From positions 1 through 64,000 of the forward strand of contig CAWGTU010000002.1 of NCBI GenBank assembly GCA_963825635.1: 64,000 bases of DNA. The letters run 5' to 3'. Below the pieces are notes generated by a model, which did no database searches, was not told the origin of the DNA, and saw only the letters and a list, made by a program, of their open reading frames with translations. Each line of letters opens with the position of its first letter. The first letter of the stretch is position 1. Below are positions 57,457 through 64,000 of this stretch, piece by piece. This stretch comes from JAOUEA01 sp963825635 (GTDB taxonomy: Bacteria > Actinomycetota > UBA4738 > HRBIN12). A program made the position numbers and the translations under genes.

Positions 57457-58581
57457 ATGTCAGAACACGATCTCGAGCCGCAAGACGACGCCGGCGGTTC
57501 CCGGACACCCATATCGCGCGATCTGGTCCTCGCCGTATCGCTCTGGGCGATGCTGACGATCGTCGGAGAGACGATCGTGTGGGTGTTCATCAAGGGCATC
57601 ATGCCCGAGCGCTACGCGGAGACCGCGACGATCGTGGACGACGCGTTCCTGTACCTCACCGCCCTCGCGGTCCCGGTGTTCGCGTTCGTGATCGCAGCCG
57701 TGACCGTGAGCCTATGGCGGTTCCGTTCGAAGGGGCAGCCCGACACCGACGGTCCCGCGATCTACGGCGACCGCCGCATCTTCGGCTGGTGGCTCGGGGT
57801 GACGGGCATGCTCGCCGCGTCGCTGATCGTCTTCCCCGGCCTGGTGGGGCTCGTCCAGCTGGGTAACCAGGAGAACGTGCCCACCGACGAGTTGATGATC
57901 GTTCGCGTCGAAGCGGCTCGCTGGGCCTGGACGATCGACTACCCGGCCGCCGGGGTGACCTCAGGTGACGAGCTGGTCCTGCCCGTGGATCAGCCCGTCC
58001 GCTTCGAGATCTCGAGCGTCGACATCCTGCACTCGTTCTGGATCCCAGCGTTCCGCGTGAAGATCGATGCGGTCCCGGGCTCCACAACCACCGCCACTTT
58101 GACACCCGATCGCGTCGGCTCATACGAGACCGACCCGATGATGCGCATCCAGTGTGCCGAACTCTGCGGGCTCAATCATTCGACGATGATGATGCCGGTG
58201 CGGGTGATCGAGCGTGCGGAATTCGATGCCTGGCTGCAGGGCGCGGCGACGGCCGGACAGGCCGACTGCACACCGGAGGGCACAGAGCTGCAGATCCTGG
58301 CGAAGGACATCGAGTTCGACCCCAAGTGCTTGGCGACGGAGGCGGGCACACCGTTCACGATCACGCTCGACAACCAGGACGACGGGGTGCCGCACAACAT
58401 CTCGATCTCGGTCGATGCGGAGTGGTCGGAGCTGCTCTACACATCCGAGACGTTCAACGGCATCGAGACGCGCACGTTCGACGTGCCCGCACTCGACGCC
58501 GGCATCTACTTCTTCCGTTGCGACGTGCACCCGATCCCCGCGATGTCGGGCGCCTTCGTGGTGGCGGAGCCCGAGGGATGA
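57457..58581 (+). CDS. cytochrome c oxidase subunit II with an extra C-terminal cupredoxin domain
   Basis: The 374-residue protein has three hydrophobic segments near the N-terminus and the Cox2 cupredoxin domain with CuA ligands in CAELCGLNHSTM (Cys233, Cys237, His241, Met244). About 110 further residues follow. They contain ILAKDIEFDPKC, VPHNIS and FFRCDVHPIPAMSG, the His...Cys...His...Met ligand set of a type-1 copper protein. So a plastocyanin/azurin-like domain is fused after CuA and may pass electrons to it. ATG 57457 is fixed by the start of homology. Confidence 0.9.
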   Translation: MSEHDLEPQDDAGGSRTPISRDLVLAVSLWAMLTIVGETIVWVFIKGIMPERYAETATIVDDAFLYLTALAVPVFAFVIAAVTVSLWRFRSKGQPDTDGPAIYGDRRIFGWWLGVTGMLAASLIVFPGLVGLVQLGNQENVPTDELMIVRVEAARWAWTIDYPAAGVTSGDELVLPVDQPVRFEISSVDILHSFWIPAFRVKIDAVPGSTTTATLTPDRVGSYETDPMMRIQCAELCGLNHSTMMMPVRVIERAEFDAWLQGAATAGQADCTPEGTELQILAKDIEFDPKCLATEAGTPFTITLDNQDDGVPHNISISVDAEWSELLYTSETFNGIETRTFDVPALDAGIYFFRCDVHPIPAMSGAFVVAEPEG

Positions 58582-58594
58582 TCGAGGAGGCTGC

Positions 58595-60409
58595 GTGTCG
58601 CTCGTGAAGGGGTTGGTCGGCGCCGCGATCGGGTTCGCGGTCGCGTGGGGGCTCACCGCTGCCGCACAAGGTGCCCTCGGCACGACGGCGGGAGGCACTG
58701 CCGGGTTCGTGTTCGGCTACGTCGGTGCCTTGCTCGGGTGGCTCATGGGCGTCGGCATGTGGAGGGCCTGGGGCCGCGAGTGGTTCGGCCGGACACCACA
58801 CCTGGACATGCCGCCGAAGGGCGCGAGCAGGTACCTGCGCTTCAACACCGATCACAAGGTGATCGGCGTGCAGTACCTGCTCTCGTTCGTGGTGGTGTTC
58901 CTGCTCGCAGGGGCCCTCGCGATGGTCGTGCGCTACGAGCTCATCGATGCCGCGGCGACCCTCGATCCCGACATCTACAACCGCATCATGAGCCTGCACG
59001 GCATCCTGATGGTCGCGGTCGCGGTCGCGGCCCTGCTCGGCGGGTTCGGCAACTACTTCGTGCCCCTGATGATCGGCGCGCGGGACATGGCCTTCCCTCG
59101 CCTGAACGCCTTGAGCTACTGGCTGATCCCGCCCGTTGCGGTCCTGCTGCTCTCCGCTCCGTTCGCCGGAGGATGGGACACCGGCTGGACCGCCTATCCG
59201 CCGCTCTCGGTCGAGAACGCCTTCGGGCAGGTGCTGTTCATCCTGGCGATCATCACGTTCGGCCTGTCCTCGGTGCTCGGTGGCCTGAACGCGATCACCA
59301 CGATCACTCGGATGCGTGCCCGGGGCATGGGATGGTTCCAGTTGCCGATCTTCGTCTGGTCCGTGCTGGCCGCATCGGCGATCACGCTGCTCTTCACGCA
59401 GTTCTTCGCCGCGTCGTTGCTGATGGTGCTCCTGGATCGCACGGCGGGCACGGTCTTCTTCGAATCCGGGGCCGGCGGCAAGCCCCTGCTGTATCAGCAC
59501 CTCTTCTGGTTCTACTCCCACCCCGCCGTCTACGTGATGATCCTGCCCGGGTTCGGCCTCACGCTCGAGGTCATCACCCACTTCAGCCGCAAGCCGCTGT
59601 TCGCCTACAAGCTCGTGGTCGCAGCGTTCGGCGGCATCGTGGTGCTCTCGGGCATCGTCTGGGCACACCATATGTTCACGAGCGGCATGGCGAGCTGGCT
59701 CGATGCGCCGTTCATGGTGCTGACCGAGATGATCTCGATCCCGACGGGCATCATCTTCCTCGCCGCGATCGGCACCCTGTGGGAGGGGCGGATCTGGCTC
59801 ACGACGCCGATGTTGTTCGCGATCTTCGTGGTGCTGAACTTCACGATCGGCGGCATCACCGGCATCTACCTCGCCGACGTGGCGACCGACCTGCACCTGC
59901 AGGACACGTACTTCGTGGTCGCGCATTTCCACTACACGATCGTGGGCGGGGAGATCTTCGCGATGTTCGCGGGGCTCTACTACTGGTTCCCGAAGATGAC
60001 GGGGCGCATGTACAACGAACGCGCCGGGAAGCTTCACGCCGTCTGGATGTTCCTCGGATTCGCCCTCACCTTCATCCCGCTGTTCATGGCCGGGGTCAAC
60101 GGCATGAACCGACGGATCAACGAGTACACACCCGACCTGCAGGCGGCGAACCGATTCGCGTCGATCTCGGCGTTCCTTCTGGGAGCCGGGTTCCTGGTCT
60201 TCGTCGGCAACATGCTGATCTCGATGGTGCGAGGGCGGGTGGCGGGTCCGAACCCCTGGCGGGCGACCACGCTCGAGTGGCAGACGTCGTCACCGCCTCC
60301 GCTCAACGACTTCGACCGGATCCCGACGATCGAGGATGAAGAGCCGTACCCGTACGGTCGGCCAGGCAGTCGTCCGGTGCCGGCGCCGGTGGCGGGAGGT
60401 GAGCGCTGA
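58595..60409 (+). CDS. cytochrome c oxidase subunit I
   Basis: The 604-residue heme-copper oxidase core begins with an added ~60-residue region containing two hydrophobic stretches before the usual LRFNTDHKVIGVQY. It holds the ligands: His in SLHGILM, CuB ligands in FYSHPAVYVM (with the His-Tyr link) and WAHHMF, and hemes in VVAHFHYTIVGGE. It reduces oxygen to water and pumps protons. It starts with GTG after GAGGAGG, 13 bp after cox2. Confidence 0.95.
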   Translation: MSLVKGLVGAAIGFAVAWGLTAAAQGALGTTAGGTAGFVFGYVGALLGWLMGVGMWRAWGREWFGRTPHLDMPPKGASRYLRFNTDHKVIGVQYLLSFVVVFLLAGALAMVVRYELIDAAATLDPDIYNRIMSLHGILMVAVAVAALLGGFGNYFVPLMIGARDMAFPRLNALSYWLIPPVAVLLLSAPFAGGWDTGWTAYPPLSVENAFGQVLFILAIITFGLSSVLGGLNAITTITRMRARGMGWFQLPIFVWSVLAASAITLLFTQFFAASLLMVLLDRTAGTVFFESGAGGKPLLYQHLFWFYSHPAVYVMILPGFGLTLEVITHFSRKPLFAYKLVVAAFGGIVVLSGIVWAHHMFTSGMASWLDAPFMVLTEMISIPTGIIFLAAIGTLWEGRIWLTTPMLFAIFVVLNFTIGGITGIYLADVATDLHLQDTYFVVAHFHYTIVGGEIFAMFAGLYYWFPKMTGRMYNERAGKLHAVWMFLGFALTFIPLFMAGVNGMNRRINEYTPDLQAANRFASISAFLLGAGFLVFVGNMLISMVRGRVAGPNPWRATTLEWQTSSPPPLNDFDRIPTIEDEEPYPYGRPGSRPVPAPVAGGER

Positions 60410-60654
60410 TGGCCCACCTCTCCCACCGCACACGCGTGTTGATCGGCTACGTGGTGTTCGCGTTGCTCCTCGCCCTCACGCTGATCGAGTACGTCGGCGC
60501 GACCGTGGCCGGGCAACCGATGCTGGTGGTGGGCCCGGCGGCCCTCGCGAAAGCGGGGCTGATCCTGTGGTTCTTCATGCACGTCGGCGAATTGTTCGGA
60601 ATCGACCCGCTGGCAGAGCCGGACGAACCGAGCGATGACGGCGAGGGCGCCTGA
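60409..60654 (+). CDS. cytochrome c oxidase subunit IV-like protein
   Basis: The 81-residue protein has two or three transmembrane helices and the LAKAGLILWFFMHVGE stretch typical of prokaryotic Cox4/CtaF. Its ATG overlaps the cox1 stop and its stop overlaps the cox3 start, as in other oxidase operons. Confidence 0.8.
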   Translation: MAHLSHRTRVLIGYVVFALLLALTLIEYVGATVAGQPMLVVGPAALAKAGLILWFFMHVGELFGIDPLAEPDEPSDDGEGA

Positions 60655-61241
60655 TGGCTGCCGTGCCTCACGACGCCCTCGTGGCGCACGACGACGATCT
60701 CTCGCCTGTCGATCGGCTCCGCACGAACCGCTTGGGACTGTGGCTGTTCATCGCGTCGGAGTCGTTCCTGTTCTCGGCCGTGATCGCCGCGCGCCACTAC
60801 CTGCTCGGGTTCGAGACGGCCGAGGAGCTCAACCAGCTCCTCGGTCTCGCGATCACGTCGATCCTGCTCGTCTCCAGCCTCACGGCGTACATGGCCGAGA
60901 CGGCGATCGCCGGAGGCGACCAACGGGGCATGCGGCGGAACCTCCTGCTCACGATCGGGCTGGGGCTCGTCTTCGTCGTCGGGGTCGCCTACGAGTGGTC
61001 GGAGGCGTTCGGACACTTCCCCCCCGGAACGCTGTACGGCACGATGTTCTTCACCCTCACCGGGCTCCACGCGTTCCACGTGATCACCGGACTCCTCGCG
61101 ATGGCGAGCGCGTGGTGGGTCGGTCGCGACGGGCGCTCGAGCGCCGAGTCGCATTGGCCCGTTGAAGGGGTCGTGAAGTACTGGCACTTCGTCGACGTGG
61201 TCTGGGTGTTCGTGTTCCCCACGCTGTACCTGCTGCACTAG
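60654..61241 (+). CDS. cytochrome c oxidase subunit III
   Basis: The 195-residue protein is a five-helix short form of Cox3: RLGLWLFIASESFLFSAVIA, AYEWSEAFGHFPPGTLYGTM, FFTLTGLHAFHVITGLLAM and YWHFVDVVWVFVFPTLYLL. It supports stability of the oxidase core. The oxidase genes end here, in the order sco1-cox2-cox1-cox4-cox3; heme A synthesis genes are not in the window. Confidence 0.93.
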   Translation: MAAVPHDALVAHDDDLSPVDRLRTNRLGLWLFIASESFLFSAVIAARHYLLGFETAEELNQLLGLAITSILLVSSLTAYMAETAIAGGDQRGMRRNLLLTIGLGLVFVVGVAYEWSEAFGHFPPGTLYGTMFFTLTGLHAFHVITGLLAMASAWWVGRDGRSSAESHWPVEGVVKYWHFVDVVWVFVFPTLYLLH

Positions 61242-61278
61242 GTTCAGCCGAACGCACGACCTCGGTAGGGTTCTGTCC

Positions 61279-62412
61279 GTGAACCCAGATCTGCCCTCGA
61301 AACACGCGCATTCGCCGCAGGCGCCCAACGCCGCGCGCGTCGAACCGTCACACGTTCATTCGGTCGAGGAGGCGGAGGGCGAGGTCCGCGTCGAGGTCCA
61401 GGCCAAGCGCCGGGCCATCGTGGTACGCCTCGTGTTCCTGCTGATCACGTTGGTCGCGCTCTACATCCTGTGGCCCAGCCTGCTCACGGTCTTCGAGACG
61501 TGGCCGGAGCTGCTGGACCTGAACCCGGCCTGGTTCGTGGCGATGCTCGCGCTGGAAGCCATGAGCTTCTTCTGCGTCTGGGGGCTGCAGCGGATCGCGC
61601 TCGTCACCGACCGCTGGTTCGGGGTGGCGACGGCGCAGCTCGCGTCGAACGCGTTCAGCCGGGTCGTGCCGGGCGGAGCCGCGGCCGGCGGTGCGCTGCA
61701 GTGGCGGATGCTGACCGACTCCGGCGTCGACGGTGCCCGAGTGGCGACGGCCCTCACCGCGGCGTCGCTGATCAGCACGGGCACGCTGTTCATGCTGCCG
61801 CTGCTCACCGTGCCCGCGGCGTTGCTCGGCCGCCCGGTGCCGGGTGGGCTCGCCCAGGCCGCGTGGTTGGGAGGCGTCGTGTTCGTCGTGGCGTTCCTGC
61901 TCGGCTGGCGGCTGCTCTTCCACGACCGGCTGCTGACACGCATCGGGCACAGCGCGCAGTGGGTGCGCAACCGGTTCCACAGGGGGAAGACACCGGTGAC
62001 CGATCTGCCGGCACGACTCGTCGTGCAGCGCGACGAGATCCGCGACGCCCTCGGGGACACGTGGTGGAAGGCATTGCTGTTCTCGCTCGGCAACTGGCTC
62101 TTCGACTACCTGGCGTTGCTGGCAGCGATCACGGCCGTCGGATCGCGCCCACGACCGACGCTCGTGCTGCTCGCGTACTCGGCGTCGATGGTGCTGGCGA
62201 TGATCCCGATCACGCCGGGCGGCCTCGGGTTCGTGGAGGCGGGCCTCACCGGATTGCTGGCCCTGGCGGGCGTGTCGGCGGGCGATGCGGTGTTGGCGGT
62301 GTTGGCCTACAGACTGGTGTCGTTCTGGCTGCCGCTGCCGGCCGGCGCCGTGGCCGCCTACCTGCATCGACGCCGCTATCGGGGACGGGCGGCGGTCGCC
62401 GAGCCCGGCTGA
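61279..62412 (+). CDS. UPF0104 / LPG synthase TM-region family membrane protein
   Basis: The 377-residue protein has a charged N-terminal tail, then about eight transmembrane helices, with ALIIGR-type features such as SNAFSRVVPGGAAAGGALQW and MIPITPGGLGFVEAGLTGLL. These are hallmarks of the UPF0104/flippase-like family related to the membrane part of MprF. It probably moves or holds a lipid; the substrate is unknown. GTG 61279 lies 7 nt after TAGGGT. Confidence 0.85.
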   Translation: MNPDLPSKHAHSPQAPNAARVEPSHVHSVEEAEGEVRVEVQAKRRAIVVRLVFLLITLVALYILWPSLLTVFETWPELLDLNPAWFVAMLALEAMSFFCVWGLQRIALVTDRWFGVATAQLASNAFSRVVPGGAAAGGALQWRMLTDSGVDGARVATALTAASLISTGTLFMLPLLTVPAALLGRPVPGGLAQAAWLGGVVFVVAFLLGWRLLFHDRLLTRIGHSAQWVRNRFHRGKTPVTDLPARLVVQRDEIRDALGDTWWKALLFSLGNWLFDYLALLAAITAVGSRPRPTLVLLAYSASMVLAMIPITPGGLGFVEAGLTGLLALAGVSAGDAVLAVLAYRLVSFWLPLPAGAVAAYLHRRRYRGRAAVAEPG

Positions 62413-62437
62413 GCGGGTACGTCGAAAGCACGACCCC

Positions 62438-63130
62438 TCACGGCACGAGGTCGAGCACCTCGCGCAGGTCCTCGATCGTCGCTCCCCGCCAGGGATCTCG
62501 CTCGGGTGTCAGCATCGCCTCGTGATCGACCTGCGGATCGCGCAGCAGGTAGGGCACCATGCCCACCGCCGCCGCGCCGGTGAGCTCCCCGTACGCGCCG
62601 TCGCCCAGGTAGACACATCCCTCGCTCGGCACGCCCAGCCGCGAGACGGCCAACCGGTAGATCGCGGGATCGGGCTTGCGAAGCCCGACCTCGCTCGAGA
62701 ACACCTCGACGTCGACCGACCCGCTCAGCGCCGACATCCGCCAGAGGGCCGGTGTATCGGGTGCGCACTGGCTGACGAGCGCGAGCGGATATCCCCGCCC
62801 TCGCAGTCCCGCCAGCGTCTCGAGCGCGCCGTCCCGCGGCCGGAACCATCGCTCGTACATCGCCCGGCGCACCCGCAGCGCGGCCACGACCGAGGGCTCG
62901 GCGTAGACGACGCCGAGCCGTTCGCAGATCGCCCGCACGTTCGCCTCGATATCGGCGAGCACGCCCGTCTGGCGCTCGACCGTGGTCGCCTCCCATCCGG
63001 CGCGGAACGCCGCCCGGTCGGCGCCCACGGCATCGGCGATCGCGTCGACCGACGCCCAGAAACCCTCCCGCGGCAGCTCGAACACGAGCGTGCCGAACAG
63101 GTCGAAGATCACCGCCGGCGGGCGCGCCAT
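62438..63130 (-). CDS. HAD-superfamily hydrolase
   Basis: The 230-residue protein is a haloacid dehalogenase-like phosphatase. Motif I is VIFDLFGTLV; note Phe in place of the common second Asp's region neighbour, the usual form being DxDGT, here DLFGT. Motif II is LALVSQC, and motifs III-IV are RKPDPAIY and YLGDGAYGELTGA. An alpha-helical C1 cap lies between. Since motif I has DLF rather than DxD, it may be a dehalogenase-type member rather than a phosphatase. Its ATG overlaps the GNAT gene by 22 bp. Confidence 0.85.
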   Translation of the reverse strand: MARPPAVIFDLFGTLVFELPREGFWASVDAIADAVGADRAAFRAGWEATTVERQTGVLADIEANVRAICERLGVVYAEPSVVAALRVRRAMYERWFRPRDGALETLAGLRGRGYPLALVSQCAPDTPALWRMSALSGSVDVEVFSSEVGLRKPDPAIYRLAVSRLGVPSEGCVYLGDGAYGELTGAAAVGMVPYLLRDPQVDHEAMLTPERDPWRGATIEDLREVLDLVP

Positions 63131-63668
63131 TCCTCCGCCAGCATCGAGTAGACGACGATGTCGTAGTAGCCACCGAGCCCACGGCCGCCGCCCCGCTCGA
63201 CGCTCTCCTCCACGTAGCCGAGGCGCTGGGGCACGACCCGGCTCCGCGTGTTCCTCACGCCCGCCCGGATCACCACGCGATTGAGCCCCACGTGCTCGAA
63301 GGCCAGCCGCGTGAATTCCAGGGCGGCGCGCGTGATCAGCCCTCGGCCCTCGAACGGCGCGCGGGTCCAGTAGCCGATCTCACCCGCGATGCCGTACCCG
63401 TCCCACGTCAGCCCGACCCCGCCGGCGAGCTCGTCGTCGACGAAGATGCCGCAGCCTTCCAGACCCCTCGGGCTCGCCGACGAACCTTCTCGAGCCACGC
63501 CCGTTGCACGTCGATCGAGGTCGTCCCCTCGACCCAGGGCATCCACTCCCCGAGGCGCTCGCGCTCGCCGGCAGCGACCGACCAGATCGCATCGAGATCG
63601 TCCATCACGTATCGACGCACGAGGGCGCCCTCGCCGAGGTCGATCGGCAGCGGATCGGCCCGGGTCAC
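63109..63668 (-). CDS. GNAT-family N-acetyltransferase (RimJ/RimL type), frameshifted
   Basis: From GTG 63668, overlapping the acyl-CoA ligase stop (GTGA), the protein reads VTRADPLPIDLGEGALVRRY, then WSVAAGERERLGEWMPWVEG and DVQRAWLEKVRR. The frame is then lost around 63460-63490 (one base missing). It resumes as LEGCGIFVDDELAGGVGLTW, IGYWTRAPFEGRGLITRAAL, LNRVVIRAGVRNTRSRVVPQ and GYYDIVVYSMLAEEW, a typical RimJ/RimL-like acetyl-CoA-binding fold. Corrected length ~185 residues. The target is unknown. A sequence error is likely but not proven. Confidence 0.8.
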
Positions 63669-64000
63669 ATCGAGCCGGCCGCTTCCCGCTTCTTCCGCTC
63701 CTCGTCCTGCAGCACGCGGCGCAGCACCTTGCCGATCAGCGTCTCGGGCAGCTCCTCGCGGAACTCGATCTCCTTCGGCACGCGGTAGCCGGTGAGGCCC
63801 TGGTCGGGATCGCGGCACCACTGCGTGATCTCGTCGGAGGTCGCGGTCTCACCCGGCTTCAGCACGATGAAGGCCTTCACGCGCTCGCCGGTCGTGTCGT
63901 CGGGCACGCCCACGACCGCGCACTTCAGGATCTTCGGATGGTGGAAGAGCACGGCCTCTACCTCGGTGGGGTACACGTTGAAGCCCGACACCAGGATCAT
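63665..64000 (-). CDS. C-terminal part of an AMP-forming acyl-CoA synthetase
   Basis: The last ~111 residues of a FadD-like ligase are present; the N-terminal part lies beyond the window. Visible are MILVSGFNVYPTEVEAVLFH (hinge and C-terminal domain), VVGVPDDTTGERVKAFIVL and ETLIGKVLRRVLQDEER with the catalytic lysine. It activates fatty acids to acyl-CoA via acyl-AMP. The frame is open to the end of the window. Confidence 0.93.
   Translation of the reverse strand: MILVSGFNVYPTEVEAVLFHHPKILKCAVVGVPDDTTGERVKAFIVLKPGETATSDEITQWCRDPDQGLTGYRVPKEIEFREELPETLIGKVLRRVLQDEERKKREAAGSM

Overview
This is a 64 kb stretch of high-GC bacterial chromosome, most likely from an Actinomycetota lineage, perhaps one outside the well-studied class Actinomycetes. 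The evidence is the fhaA-fhaB-pstP-rodA-pbpA-pknB cell-wall signalling cluster, a SigB/SigF-type sigma factor with partner-switching regulators, long-form HisG, aa3-type oxidase genes with a SCO1 protein, many GTG starts, four-base ATGA/GTGA gene overlaps, and many start codons placed 6-9 nt after a TAnnnT hexamer (leaderless transcription). No rRNA, CRISPR array, phage or IS element was seen. There are two tRNA genes, Ser(TGA) and Leu(CAG).

Layout. 0-6 kb: tRNA-Ser, a decayed hydrolase remnant bounded by a partial copy of the tRNA, an SRPBCC protein, a ClC transporter, a glycerophosphodiesterase and a cyclase/beta-propeller protein. 6-15 kb: a 1109-residue protein made almost only of PAS domains, serS, bactofilin, DUF4446, an unusual Ser/Thr kinase and YaaA. 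15-20 kb: a large LuxR-type ATPase regulator, a small repeat protein, an alpha/beta hydrolase and tRNA-Leu. 20-30 kb: the FHA/PstP/RodA/PBP/PknB cluster, a double-length ThyX-like protein and a serine hydrolase. 30-37 kb: HU, then the operon hisD-C-B-H-A-F-I-G without hisE. 37-42 kb: a delta-60 repeat protein, isocitrate lyase with a structured leader, and a SpoIIE-type phosphatase.

42-48 kb is a stress-response island. A sigma factor and its anti-sigma factor face a STAS antagonist, with two further ATPase-fold regulators, topoisomerase IB and several small proteins. Promoter-like sequences of the form GTTT-N16-sGGTAy occur here, and GTGT-N16-GGGTAm variants recur around 54-56 kb near small membrane and stress proteins. 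48-49.7 kb: proline dehydrogenase and a DapA-like aldolase. 49.7-54 kb: an assimilatory sulfate-reduction operon (siroheme sulfite reductase, a tiny zinc-ribbon protein, APS reductase, siroheme synthase, CobA) behind a Cys-containing leader peptide and a terminator-like hairpin. 54-56.6 kb: small envelope and stress genes, including CsbD. 56.6-61.2 kb: sco1-cox2-cox1-cox4-cox3, with an extra cupredoxin domain on Cox2. The end holds a flippase-like membrane protein, a HAD hydrolase, a GNAT acetyltransferase and the C-terminus of an acyl-CoA ligase.

About nine genes carry single-base frameshifts, several in C or G runs and three in genes that are normally conserved (rodA/ftsW, fhaA, cobA). I read most of these as consensus errors in the sequence rather than gene decay. 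Affected entries give the full span and the approximate break point.
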